From NCBI GenBank assembly GCA_003254925.1, contig QANZ01013386.1:1-64000 (forward strand): DNA of 64,000 nt, read 5' to 3'. This document shows positions 51,981-63,050 of this stretch, piece after piece. This DNA is from Chamaecrista fasciculata (Eukaryota; Streptophyta; Magnoliopsida; Fabales; Fabaceae). A program made the position numbers and the translations under genes. The notes under the pieces are model-generated. The model had not been told where the DNA came from. It searched no databases and was given only the letters and a program-made list of their open reading frames with translations. Position 1 is the first letter of the stretch. The number at the start of each line of letters is the position of its first letter.

Positions 51981-54616
51981 ATGGGAAGTTCCTGCACGAA
52001 ACCTGTTGCTCATGTCTCTTCCTCTTATATTTCTGGTATGTATATGTATCTGAAGCTAATTTCATTATTTTTATACATTATTCTCCTTTTTTGGGGTTTT
52101 CTATTCTTTGATTTTTAATTGCTGCATTCTACTGAAGCCTGATTACATCTCTTTTAGTTTGTCAATAGTTTGGCTCTCTGGTTTTGCATGAATTTCTGTT
52201 GTTTCTGATCTGCATAATTATAAAACATCTAGTATTGTGGTTATTAGAACTTGGTGGGAAATAGTATGAAGATTCTGAGGCTGCTTTGCTGTTATTCAGG
52301 TTCTAATCAATATTCAATAGTTTTTCAGACACATGTCTCAAACTTTATGAAAATAATTGCTTTTTTCTTTGGTCTTATTTTTCTTGCTGCTAAGTAACAA
52401 TCTTCCAATGTTGAAGTTTGCATCATGCTTTGCATGTTAAACTAGGATGTTTGATGTTAGATAGCATAATGGATTGGGGTTGGGTCCTTGATTCAGTATA
52501 AGCATGTTTACTATTTTGATCATTTATCATGCTTGAAAAAAAATCTATGATGCTTTTAAGTAATAACCTGTGTGGCTGTGTCTTATGTACTATCAGGAGG
52601 AAGGGCGAAGTCCCAGGGTAATAAAAATCAGAATTCAAATTCTGCAGAACAAAAAGCAGGATTGCAAAGTTTAGAACCAAACACTGGAAGATCCATCTCT
52701 GATAATCTTAAATCCTTCAGCTTCAATGATCTCAGGGAAGCCACAAAACACTTTCGACAAGAAAACTTAGTTGGGGAGGGAGGATTTGGGTTTGTCTACA
52801 AGGGATGGATTGATGCGAACTCCTTCGCTCCCACGAGACCGGGAAGCGGGATCATGGTGGCCATTAAGAAACTTAAACCAGAAAGTTTTCAAGGCCACAA
52901 GGAATGGCTTGTATGTTTCAGCAAGAACCCTTAAATCAAACAGCTTGCTCACTGTTTGGTCTCTTTCTAGGTATTGACTGACCATTTTTTATGGCAGGCA
53001 GAAGTTAATTATCTTGGCCAACTTCACCATGAAAATCTGGTGAAACTTCTTGGTTATTGCACAGATGGTAAAAACAGGCTTCTAGTTTATGAGTTTATGC
53101 AGAAAGGAAGTTTGGAGAATCATATATTCAGGAGTAAGTAAATTCAAATTCACTCTGTTCATATTTAGTTTTCTCATTCTCCTATGACTTTTTGATACCT
53201 AATATTAGAGGACTTTAATTTTCAACAATAGTTACAACTTTTAAGATAAGCTTGATGTACCTATTTGGTTTTGACCCCTGATATTTGAATAGACGTCATT
53301 AACTTAAAGCAAAGACTAATGTCAAAGAAATCATGAGTGACATAAAACAATGTTAAGCCATATCTTTTAACATACTAAATCCATTGACTACAAGAATTCT
53401 AAACATTGTTTTTGAACTGAGCCATAATGTCATTTAACACTTAACACATTAAATTTGTTTTTTACTCTGCAGAAGGTGTTCAACCCATCCCTTGGGCTGC
53501 ACGGATCAATATTGCAGTTGGTGTTGCAAGAGGATTAGCATTTTTGCATACTATAGATGCAAATGTTATCTATCGGGATTTAAAGGCTTCCAACATTTTA
53601 CTTGATTCGGTATATAACACATGAACTTTTGGTTTGTGGATCTGAAATGACTGTCTGTTTTACATGTAAGTTTCCATACTCAAGGAGTTTATGTAAATCT
53701 TATGCAGGAATTCAATGCAAAGCTTTCAGATTTTGGCTTGGCAAGAGACGGTCCTACTGGCGATAACACGCATGTTTCAACCAGAATTATTGGAACTCAA
53801 GGTTATGCTGCACCAGAGTATGTAGCTACAGGTACATCTACTGCTACTATATCTGCACTCCGTTAGTTTTTGGAGTTTAATGATTTTCTGTTCCCTATTA
53901 TAGTTCAGTGATCAGTTTAGTTGTTTGAACATTTGATTAAAGGTGAATTATTTTATGTTCTATATATAGTTGGTGTCTTAGAGGGTGAGCCTTGGCGCAA
54001 CGGTAAGGTTGCTGCCTGGTGACCAAGAGGTCACGGGTTCAAATTATGGAGACAGCCTCTCTGCAAAGCAGGGTTAAGGCTGCGTATATCTTGACCCTCC
54101 CGAGACTCCACCTAGTGGGAGCCTCGTGCATTGGGCCGCCTTTTTTTTTTATAGTTGGTGTCTTCATGAATTATTTTTTGATGAGTGAGTTTTGGTTTTG
54201 AGTAAACAGGTCACTTGACTCTGAGGAGTGATGTATACAGCTTTGGTGTTGTCCTGTTAGAGTTACTAACGGGGAGACGGGCGGTAGAAGATGACGGACC
54301 GGGAAGTTCACAAGAAACTCTGGTGGATTGGGCAAGGCCATTTCTGAGTGACAGCAAGAGAGTTTCAAGAATCATGGATACAAGGTTGGGTGGTCAATAC
54401 TCCAAGAAAGGAGCCCAAGCTGCATCTTCACTAGCATTTCAATGCCTTAGCAGTGATCCCAAATGTAGACCAACTATGGTAGATGTTTTAGCCACATTAG
54501 AGGAACTTCATTCTTCAAATACAACAATCCCAAGGACCCCACCAAAATCTGTGACTCACAATCATGGAACCAAACATTCTAGTCATTCCAAAAAGTCTAT
54601 CAGAAGTACAAATTAA
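51981..54616 (+). CDS. Receptor-like cytoplasmic kinase, RLCK-VII/PBL (APK1-like)
   Basis: RLCK-VII kinases relay signals from surface receptor kinases in immunity and growth, at the plasma membrane. Six exons give 390 aa: 51981-52035, 52597-52910, 52998-53133, 53473-53609, 53708-53831 and 54210-54616. MGSSCTKP at the N-terminus has Gly2 for myristoylation and Cys5 for palmitoylation, which supports this ATG. The kinase domain (about 72-350) has glycine loop [11 protein letters not shown] (78-88), K109 in [13 protein letters not shown] with D204, DFG at 222-224, and [14 protein letters not shown] in the activation segment. A Ser/Thr-rich tail with a basic end follows. The insert [11 protein letters not shown] before VAIKK is typical of the PBL group. 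Which PBL it is cannot be decided here. Intron 5 carries an Au-type SINE. Confidence 0.94.
53980..54150 (+). mobile_element. Au-type SINE in RLCK intron 5
   Basis: This 171-bp insertion starts AGAGGGTGAGCCTTGGCGC and ends in a T-run, as plant Au SINEs do. The A-box region GGCGCAACGGTAAGG and B box GGTCACGGGTTCAAAT are present, followed by the conserved CAGGGTTAAGGCTGCGTA. A 14-bp direct repeat ATAGTTGGTGTCTT flanks it (53966-53979 and 54151-54164). The perfect duplication suggests a fairly recent insertion. Confidence 0.92.
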
Positions 54617-55385
54617 ATCAACCAACTTGAAGTGAAGTAAAATACTCTGCAATCTTACATGGGGTTGTTACTCCACAAGTTAGTTTTATTAATTGCTTAG
54701 GGTAATAGACTAATAGTAATTAAAAAGGTTATACCAAAGGGCTTAGTTCTTTCTTTTCTATGTTACTAGAAGGGAACAATTGCCACAGGTATTTTGTCAG
54801 TGTGAGCAATATTTAATTTTTCTTGTGAATATTAATTTCTTGTATGTAATTTATTGTTGTTCGCTGGAAACTAAAATCCTGTGGATGCTGCTGGGTTGTC
54901 ATGATAATTATTAATCTATTTGTTCAAAAACTTTCCAAAATATCTGTTAAACTGAACTGTTTACTGATTTCAGTGACTTGCACAGAGTGTTTCTGAAGTA
55001 TTCTTATTATGAAACTAATGTTTTCAAGCTACAAAACAGATCCAACCCAGCAAATTGCTTATCTACAGAATTATTCTTATTATGCAACTATATCTATCTA
55101 TGCTAATATAAGCTACACTTTCTGGTGGTGATATTGTACAGAACTTTGACGAGTAACAATAATTAATGTGCACTTTCATTTTAGTAACAGTCAATGAATA
55201 CTTTTAATCTGGTATGACTTACCTATGCTTCCTTGTGCGAGCATCACCAGACGAAAAATCAGTTAATCTGATACTAGACTGTTGGATTTTCCCTTAGCTT
55301 TCATCAAAACTAGAAGAATTGAACCACTTGGAGGCTTGAAGCTCCACCCCCTATTTGGCCATGACTCATGAGGTGTTCCATACCA
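54617..55385. other. RLCK 3' flank and spacer
   Basis: The RLCK 3' UTR occupies the first few hundred bases. No further gene is seen. Confidence 0.5.
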
Positions 55386-55522
55386 ATTCTCATGAATGTA
55401 AAGATATATATAAAGGAAGAAAAGGTGTATGTTTAAAAACAAGATACTTCAACCAAAAAAGGAAAAACAAGATACGAAATTCAAAAGTTAAACAAAAATA
55501 AAATCTCAATGGAGTCCAGTAC
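55386..55522. repeat. Duplicated block, copy A
   Basis: This segment matches 59181-59288 closely, from TTCTCATGAATGTAAAGAT to GGAGTCCAGTA. Copy A has about 29 extra bases made by an internal near-duplication of the AACAAGATAC phrase. Both copies lie on the 3' side of NDR1/HIN1-like fragments, so they were copied together with them. Confidence 0.8.
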
Positions 55523-55716
55523 TAGATGAAACATATTGTTTACTTACATTAAATACACAAGCTAGTCAGGGGACTTAGTAAAGTAATTTCACATCATAAT
55601 TTTTCATTTATCTTTCATTTTCCCAAACATCATTTACTAAAAATCTCCTTTATAACATAAAATCTTTTACCTCTCTTTTACTACCTCCCCCTTCTTTGAC
55701 TCAGAGCCCCCGTCCC

Positions 55717-56181
55717 TTACTAAAGTAAAAGTCCCCACAGAAAGGATGTGCATGAAAAGAGACGCAAGTGGTGGATGTATTTGAAGAATGAGCAGTCAAT
55801 AGTGGATATCAGTCATCAACTTGGAGTGTATCAACGAACTTGTCGTCCATAAAAAAACTTGTTCTTCTCTACTTGATAGTTGATAAACAAGGTGACACCA
55901 AATAAAGCACGATCAGCAAGAATATCAGCAGCCACGTCATCATCCACGTACTATTGCTGGGCGTTGAATAGGAGGCCACGTCATTGTCACGTCATGATAA
56001 GGGACCACACAAAGAAGGTGAGAAAGAAGAAGGGGAGCCATAAATAACAACAATACTCCGCAACCTTATATGACAAGCTCTTGCTCTTTTTTGGAACACC
56101 ACTATCACCATCCATATTTTCCTCCAATCCCAATAACACTTCATCACTCTCACTCTCACACTTACAATCCCCCACCACCAT
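55717..56181 (-). pseudogene. NDR1/HIN1-like pseudogene A, centre deleted
   Basis: The minus strand starts MVVGDCKCESESDEVL and runs to a membrane-like segment (YCCYLWLPFFFLTFFVWSL), then stops. In other frames the sequence resumes as VDDDVAADI and LFGVTLFINYQVEK, which match the C-terminal half of the intact gene at 60640-61446, and ends GDFYFS. The first part of the LEA_2-type domain is missing and several stops are present. It is clearly dead. Confidence 0.8.
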
Positions 56182-56303
56182 TTTTCTTTTTCTTTATGGA
56201 TGAATGAATCATGAACCAAATATATAATAGTATTAGTATATATATATATATATATATAGATTCTCGACCAAGAATTCAAATTTATAAATAGTTAAATACT
56301 ATA

Positions 56304-56741
56304 GGTCAAAGTGCACTTTTGGTCCCATAACTTTTATTCAGGTCTCAATTTAGTCCCATAACTTTTTTTGTTGCACTTTTAGTCCCATATCTTTGCAAAA
56401 AGTTGCAGATTTGGTCTCGTATCACTTTTGGTCCTATATCTTTTGGTCAGGTTACAGAATTATCATATCTTTGCTAAACATTTCACTGCCAGTCCCACTT
56501 GATCTAAATATATGAGATCAATTCTACACTTCACCCAAAGATATGAGATCGATTCTACAACTTATTAAAAAATATAGGACCAATTCTGTAATATGAACCA
56601 AAGATGTGGGACCAAAAATGTAACACAGGACCAAATCTGCAACTTGAGCAAAACGTATGGGACCAAAAGTGCAACAAAAAAAATTATTGGACCAAATTGA
56701 GACCTTAACCAAACTTATGGGACCAAAAGTGCACTTTGGCC
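56304..56741. mobile_element. Foldback MITE (GTGCACTTTTGGTCC family)
   Basis: The element starts GGTCAAAGTGCACTTTTGGTC and ends GTGCACTTTGGCC. AATACTATA flanks both sides exactly (56295-56303 and 56742-56750), a 9-bp duplication that is not homopolymeric. Arms of about 200 bp carry four or more GGTCCCATA/TTGGTCTC modules each. It is the best preserved member of its family in the window, along with 12884-13268 and the half copy at 59576-59820. Confidence 0.92.
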
Positions 56742-56769
56742 AATACTATATATTTTATCTTATCTTATA

Positions 56770-57101
56770 GGCCAAAGACCTATTTTGGTCCCTCAAGTTT
56801 ATTTCATTCTGTTTTGGCCCCTCAAGTTTATTTCACCTTTTCTGTTAAAAAAAGCGAAAAAAAAACTAACTTTCATATCTTAATAATTTTATTCTTTTAC
56901 AAAAGGGAAGGACCTTAATGCAAAAGAGTAAACTTTTTGAGAGATGAAAGTTAGTTTTTTTCTTTTTTTAATGGAAAGGAGTCTGGGACTAGCAGTGGAA
57001 CTTTTTGGAAACTTAAAGGGTCAAAATGGAACCTTGAACAAACATGAGGGACCAAAACAAAACTTTGAGCAAACATGATAGATCAAAATAGGACTTTGGC
57101 C
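56770..57101. mobile_element. Foldback MITE (GGCCAAAGACCTATTTTGG family)
   Basis: The ends GGCCAAAGACCTATTTTGG and AATAGGACTTTGGCC are inverted repeats. TATCTTATA flanks both sides exactly (56761-56769 and 57102-57110), again 9 bp. The arms contain TTTTGGTCCCTCAAG modules. It lies only 28 bp from the preceding element and has its own separate duplication, so the two inserted independently. It resembles the nested element at 422-835. Confidence 0.92.
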
Positions 57102-57359
57102 TATCTTATATTTTATTCTATACTATATATGTATATTACTAAAATCTTTTTGTATATTTATCAATCTCCGATCCAAATCATTATATAATATCTTCTCAAA
57201 CGAGGTTTCGTTTTGATGAATCTCCAAATCATCCTATAATTTCTTATATTATCTTCTCATACGAGATTTCCGTAACATAGAAAATATTGAGAGTTAATAT
57301 TTGAGAAAGTTACGTAACTTGTTTAGATCTTCGTAAAAATGTATATATATACAGTACTT

Positions 57360-57550
57360 CAGCTTCTTGGGAACTGTCGATAATCATAAAGATACACAAG
57401 GCGATAATTATGAGGAGAGAGATTGAAATGACCCAACACGCAAATTTATCAGACGATGATGTTTGGAATTGGGAGAGCATCCACATGTTTCGACAATGCC
57501 AATGTTAACGACTCATCATTACTCTCACTGTTACAATCCGCCGCCACCAT
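57360..57550 (-). pseudogene. NDR1/HIN1-like fragment B, N-terminal only
   Basis: The minus strand begins MVAADCNSESNDESLTLALS and continues KHVDALPIP, nearly the N-terminus of the intact gene, then hits a stop at about 57449. Homology continues out of frame to about 57360. The membrane and LEA_2 parts are absent. Confidence 0.8.
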
Positions 57551-57842
57551 ATTCTTCTTTTTCCCCTTTTTTTCAATGGAATTGTTTCATGTGATGAACC
57601 AAATAATATAGTATGTATATATAGATTTTATAATATACTACATATATTATTCAATTTTAAGGCCTTCTAAAAATCTTTTGATTATATTGTATGTCAATCT
57701 CCACGTCATGTAATATCTTCTGATCAAGATTTCATAAAATAGAAAATATTGACAGTTAATATTATTTGAGAAAGTTAGGTAACTTTTCCATGTCTTCATT
57801 ATTTTAGCCATTTTTTATATTTATTTAAAATATAAGAAACTA

Positions 57843-58192
57843 ATGAAAAATGTTGGGAATAGTTTGCTTGCTGAATGTTGGTCTGCTGTCATTGGTCTTA
57901 ACATGGCTAGTCAAATGAACATTTCAAATGTTTGGATTGAATCGGATTGCTTGAATCTTGTTGACCTCCTCAATGGGAATTCTCTATGTGATCATCATCC
58001 CCTCTTATTTTCTTTCCCAGACTTTTTATGCGTATCTTTTTGGCTTAGCGACACCACGTAGAGTTGGTGTAGGCTCATTGTGTAGCTGGTTATTTGTTTT
58101 TGGATGTATACCCCTTCTCTTGTGCTTTGTTTAACTGCTTTGTACTGAACCTTTTTATTAATATATTCCTCTTTCAACGAAAAAAAAAATGA
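57843..58192 (+). mobile_element. 5'-truncated LINE 3' end with RNase H remnant
   Basis: The frame from 57843 reads AECWSAVIGLNMASQMNI and then VWIESDCLNLVDLLNG, the pattern of the RNase H domain at the end of plant non-LTR retrotransposons. It soon stops, and the sequence runs through a typical LINE tail to an A-run at about 58181-58190. The 5' end is truncated, as is usual for LINEs. I could not find a clear target duplication. Confidence 0.75.
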
Positions 58193-58556
58193 TTAAATAG
58201 TATATTTCAGGACTAAATCGTTAGAAGTTTAAAAATTAAAAGACCAAACAATAAGTTTTCACTTTCTTAAATCTTATCTATTACTTTCTCTCTCCTATTA
58301 TCTATATAATTGGCCAATTATCAAGTTTCACAAGTTTATTTCTGATTTTTTTTTTAATTTTTAATTTAATTACTTTTGACTAACCAAAAGGGTCCTCACA
58401 CATATAATATAGTATAGATATATATAGTAAATTAATTTTTTTAACTCGCATTAAGTGTTTTGTCTATTTATGTCTCTGGCAAAAACAAAATAATTTTTTA
58501 ATATTAGGTTAAAGAAGTACTACTAAGAAATTATATTTCTCAATAGTATTATATTA

Positions 58557-58800
58557 ATGAGTAAATTACACTTTGGTACCTTGTGGTTTGACCCTATTTC
58601 ACTTTGGTACCCTGTGGTATTTTCTATTAACACTTTAGTACCCTTTGGAGCTATTTTGTAATTTTAACCATAACATATTTTGCAAAAATTACATATTGAC
58701 CCCATTAGTATGTCGTTTTAAAAAATCGGGGACCAACTTGTACACTTCGCAAAATTTAGGGACCTATCGGTCAGAGCGTCCAAAATTCAGGGACCGAGTT
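58557..58800. mobile_element. Half copy of the TTTGGTACCCTGTGG MITE
   Basis: The left part repeats the left arm of 51251-51589 (GAGTAAATTACACTTTGGTAC and later modules). The right part has AGGGACC phrases but no matching inverted end. It is a broken or strongly diverged copy. Confidence 0.6.
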
Positions 58801-59180
58801 GCTAGTTTTCTCATTTATCTATTATTGTTATTATAATATTAACTTATATATATATATATATATTGAATTAAAGGAAAGGAGATGTGTTAAAAAGGTTTTT
58901 GGTGCGAATTGGAATGGCGCGCGGTGGAGTTTGTTTGCTGGACCAAGCAGGTTGTTCTGCTTCATGACTCAAAAATTCTTCCTCTCTATCTCTTGCCTTT
59001 CTTTCTTTCGCGTAGTACAGGGACCATTTTGTATACTACTTGAATCATCACCAATCAACAAATCTTTGGGATGTTCAGCACATACAGGTTCTGAAATTTC
59101 TATCTCCCACACTTGTTGAATTTCTAAATTAAGTTTAGCATGATACTCTGTTTGTGATCTGAATCAAACTGGCTTACCTC

Positions 59181-59288
59181 ATTCTCATGAATGTAAAGAT
59201 ATACATAAAGGAAGAAAAGGTGTATGTTTAAAAACAAGATACGAAATTCAAAAGGTAAACAAAAGTAAAATCTTAATGGAGTCCAGTA
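59181..59288. repeat. Duplicated block, copy B
   Basis: This is the partner of 55386-55522. It lies directly beside NDR1/HIN1-like fragment C, which indicates that the block was duplicated with the gene. Confidence 0.8.
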
Positions 59289-59490
59289 TGTGCATGCTTT
59301 ATCTTGTAGGGAAATATCGATAGCCACAAAGCTCACCGAGGCGATAAGTAAGAGAAGCAAGATTGAAATAAAACAACACCAACATTCATCACATACAGAC
59401 GATGAGGTCGGGCTCTTTGTCTTTGGGATTGGGAGACCATCCACATGTTCCGACAATGACGATTTTAACGACTCATCATTACTCTCTTTG
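59289..59490 (-). pseudogene. NDR1/HIN1-like fragment C, N-terminal part without a start
   Basis: The minus strand reads ESNDESLKSSLSEHVDGLPI and then a Cys-rich membrane segment (CCFISILLLLLIASVSFVAI), aligned to residues about 9-70 of the intact gene. There is no ATG at the expected place, and the LEA_2 domain is missing. After about 59289 the sequence is the unrelated duplicated block. Confidence 0.75.
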
Positions 59491-59575
59491 TTAATTGTAT
59501 ATTATTCAATTTTAATGTCTTCTAAAATCTTTTGATTATATTGTATAAATGTCAATCTCCACATCATATAATAGA

Positions 59576-59820
59576 AAGGTTAAAGTGCACTTTTGATCTC
59601 ATAATTTTTGCTCAAGTCTCAATTTAGTCCCATAATTTTTTTTTGCACTTTTCGATCCACATCTTTGCAAAAAGTTACAGATTTTGTCCCGTATTACTTT
59701 TGGTCTCATATCTTTTGATCAGGTTGCATAATTGGTCTTATATCTTTATAAAAAGTTTCACCGTTAGTCCCACTTGATCCAAATATCTTAGACCATTTCT
59801 GGAGCTAACCCAAAGATATG
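59576..59820. mobile_element. Half copy of the GTGCACTTTTGGTCC MITE
   Basis: The left arm starts GGTTAAAGTGCACTTTTGAT and follows 56304 through several modules to the loop. Only the beginning of the right arm is present. It is a truncated copy. Confidence 0.65.
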
Positions 59821-59954
59821 GGAATATACAATAGTATATTTTCATATATACAATAGTATATATTGATTTACTGTTATGATTAAATTAAACATTTAGTCAT
59901 TATAATTTTGTTGAATTTCTAACTTAGTTCTTACAATTAAAACATAATAAAATT

Positions 59955-60120
59955 TTAAGATTAAAGTGTCATTTTGGTCCTAAATGTATGTTATGGTGTT
60001 CATTTTGGTCCTTTATACTTCAAAAGATTAATATTGATCTTAAATGTTGGTAAGATATTATTTTTGTCTCAAACTATTGAATGTAGTCATATTTTTTTAG
60101 TTTCAAGCTCAAATGAAACA
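59955..60120. mobile_element. Half copy of the GGTCATTTTGGTCC MITE
   Basis: The sequence follows the left arm of 18820-19354 (AAAGTGTCATTTTGGTCC onward) and then stops. No right arm is present. Confidence 0.6.
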
Positions 60121-60639
60121 AGTTCAATTGCATGAATTTAAAATTACAATCTATTGTTAACATATTCTTTTAATATGTATATTATCGTAAATATATGAAC
60201 ATAAATTGATAAAAAAAAAAAGTTTGATTGAATAAGTAATTAATTGCAAAAACATATATGTGCAAAGAGTTTATTTGCTCGAATATGTAAAGTGCAAATG
60301 GTGACTAATTAACTAAGGGAATGGATGATCTAATAATTTGTAAAGTGGTGTGTAGAGAATTTTCATAGTTTTGATAAAACAGGAGAGAAAAATGAATACT
60401 AACGGAGTCCATTACATAATATATAAAACATATTCTTTCTTTATTTCTAATCACTTTAGTCTATAATGTAACTTTTTAGATGTAAAATTTGTGAACCTGA
60501 AGACCGTGACGGTGGAGAGAAGATAAACATTTGAAACAGTAAGAGCCCAAGACAAAAGTAGTGGAGGTGGCTTGGTTAGAGAGAGTCGATATTACTCACA
60601 TGTCATATTCCAACTATAATACATACCCCAAATTACATA

Positions 60640-61446
60640 TTAGAATAATCTGCCATCACTACGATAACTAAAGTAAAAATCCCCACTACGATAGTCTGGA
60701 TTAATAGAGACGCAAGGAGTGGTGGATGTAGAATTAGAAGGACCATTTGAAGAATTACCAGTAATTGGGTAACAATCATCAACTTGAACATTATAATCGA
60801 TCTCGTCCAGAACAAACTGCTTCCTTTGTATTTCATACCTGAGAAACAAGGTGACACCAAATATTAAGCCATCATCATTATCATCACCATTAATAATATG
60901 AGTTGCCACATCATCATCCACGTACTGTTTCTCCGCCGTGAATTGAAGCCTGACACGTGTCTCCCCCATGTGTTGGTGTATGAAAGGTGGAAGGTGAGTG
61001 GACGCCACGTCACGATCACGTGACTTGTACCAGAGTCGCACGTGAAGAGCTGTGTATTGGATAGGAAGCGTAGGGTTAGGGTTTTCCATGATAAGCGTCA
61101 TGTTCCATCGACCGCTTAATAAGTAGTTGACGGCGCCGTCAACGGAGTTATTGAAGAGGTTGACGGTGACGTTGACGGCGTTAGCATCGGCGATTCGGAA
61201 ATTTGGGTGAAAGACTTGATCTTGTTGTACTAGGAACGCAGCGATAAACCCAAAGCACAATAAGCCGAAAAGTGAGAGAGGGAAGACTAAAACATAACAA
61301 TAAGCAACACACTTATCATCATCACATACAGACCGTAATGAGCTCTGACTATTTCTCGTTGAAATTGGGAGAGCATCCACATGTTTTGACCATGGCAATT
61401 TTAATGACTTATCATTCTCAGTACTGTTACAATCCGCCGCAACCAT
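60640..61446 (-). CDS. NDR1/HIN1-like (NHL, LEA_2 domain) membrane protein
   Basis: NHL proteins are plant plasma-membrane proteins with a short cytosolic N-terminus, one membrane segment and an LEA_2 domain outside; some act in pathogen response and abiotic stress. The single-exon frame gives 268 aa. The N-terminus (1-46) contains KHVDALPIST. The membrane segment is about 47-73 (YVLVFPLSLFGLLCFGFIAA). The LEA_2-like region is about 105-235, including WNMTLIMENPNP and HVRLWYKSRDRDV. Several NxT/S sites lie outside. Length is typical. It is the only intact member among five related copies here. The family call rests on topology and the NxNPN-type motif, so a more specific name is not justified. 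Confidence 0.82.
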   Translation of the reverse strand: MVAADCNSTENDKSLKLPWSKHVDALPISTRNSQSSLRSVCDDDKCVAYCYVLVFPLSLFGLLCFGFIAAFLVQQDQVFHPNFRIADANAVNVTVNLFNNSVDGAVNYLLSGRWNMTLIMENPNPTLPIQYTALHVRLWYKSRDRDVASTHLPPFIHQHMGETRVRLQFTAEKQYVDDDVATHIINGDDNDDGLIFGVTLFLRYEIQRKQFVLDEIDYNVQVDDCYPITGNSSNGPSNSTSTTPCVSINPDYRSGDFYFSYRSDGRLF

Positions 61447-61517
61447 CTTGCTTCAATTCACTTTCTTTTTTTTTTGTAAATGGAATTGTTTGATGTGATG
61501 AACCAAATAATAGTATG

Positions 61518-61525
61518 TATTTATA
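61518..61525 (-). promoter_or_regulatory. Probable TATA box of the NHL gene
   Basis: The minus strand reads TATAAATA 72 nt upstream of the start codon. The surrounding phrase GATGAACCAAATAATA recurs, with small changes, upstream of pseudogenes A, B and D, so the promoter was duplicated with each copy. Confidence 0.55.
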
Positions 61526-62559
61526 GATTCTCAAGGGAGAATTAAAATTTTATAATTAGTATATATCTTATCAATCTTATCTTTTAGTTTCTCCACATTA
61601 TCGATCATATAATATCTTCTGATATGAAAAGAGATTTCATAAAACAGAAAATATTTACGATTAATATTTTTTTTTGGGAAAGTTAGATAACTTTTCCCAA
61701 TCTTCATTATTTTATATATTCATTTTATGGCCCTTTTTCATATTAATTTAAAGCATAAATTACAAAAAAAAAAAAACATACATGTGGTTTGACCCGATCT
61801 CACATTATTACTGGGTGGTTTAAAACGTCTAACTTTGGGGACTTGAGATATGTGTCGTTTAGCAATTAGGGTACATGTGTTTTTGTTCCATTAATTTTAA
61901 TAGAAAATGCTCACGTGACACAATCTTAGCCACCGATTTCCAATGCATCTTAGCCGTTGATTCCTATTGTATCTTAACGTTGGTTTCTCGTTGGTTTCTC
62001 TTGCATCTTGATTTCCACTCAAAGGTTAAAATTTCATTTTTGGTTTTTAAACTATGGAATAAGTTTCATTTTGGCCATAAAAGCTATTTTTTATTTCATT
62101 TTTGTTCTCAAACTTTCACATTTTTTCTGTTTTGATCTTCAAAATGTGATTTTATCGCAATTTTAACCGTATTCTTAGTTCAATCACAAATTTATCTCCA
62201 ATTTATAATTAATCTCCAAAATGTAATTTTATCCCGGGATCATTAATTCTTATCTCATTATTCTCAACTTCCCCATCTTTTTCATCATTTTCATTCATTT
62301 TAGTCTCAAATCATCAAAATAAAGTTGTAAAGTGTCCTAAAACTCTTCCAAATATTCTAATTTAGTCCTTAATCCAAGAATATTTTAAGGACTAAATTGA
62401 AATAAAAAAATATTATCATTAAAAATCACTCTTCTTCATCTTCATCAATATTATCATTATATTTTCATTAGATAATCTTTTCATTTCCATTTCATTACAT
62501 AAAATGACATTCATTTAGAAAATCTCATCCCAAACAGCCCTGGCTAATCCCATTCCCAT
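61526..62559. other. Spacer between NHL gene and pseudogene D
   Basis: No gene is seen. About 62030-62160 looks like a decayed single arm with TTTCATTTTTGG phrases. The rest is AT-rich. Confidence 0.4.
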
Positions 62560-63050
62560 TTAATAACTAAAGTAATAGTCCCCACAATGATTACTTAAAT
62601 CGCCAAAAATAGAGACGCAAGCGGTGGACGTAGAATTAAAAAAAAAAACACTAGAAGAATTAGCAGTGATTGGATTTGGGTGTAGTGGATCGATAACAGT
62701 CATCAACTTGGAATTCATAGTCGGTGTCGTCGTCGAAAATACCAGGCTTGATCCTTTGTATTTCATACTTGATAAACAAGGTGACACCAAATAAGGCATG
62801 AGCTAGCTACTATATTAGTTGCCACATCAGCATCCACGTGACCATAAACAAGGTGACACGTGTCTCCCCCATGTGTAGCTGTTGGAGAGGTGTGAGGTGA
62901 GTAGACGCCACGTCATGGTCACGTGACTTGTACCAAAGTCGCACGTGGAGAGCCGTATTAGCAAATAGGAAGCTTAGGGTTAGGGTTATTGAGAATGAGT
63001 GTCATGTTCCAAACGTCACTCCGTGAACTCTGCGTCGTATCCCTCTCCAT
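62560..63050 (-). pseudogene. NHL pseudogene D, membrane segment deleted and frameshifted
   Basis: The minus strand starts MERDTTQSS, then reads WNMTLILNNPNPKLPI, equivalent to residues 114-129 of the intact gene, and stops at once. The following sequence matches in a shifted frame (the HVRLWYKSRD region). The C-terminus is recognisable as NSTSTACVSI and GDYYFSY. The N-terminal membrane part is missing, and an A-rich insertion follows NSSSV. It cannot make a working protein. Confidence 0.8.
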
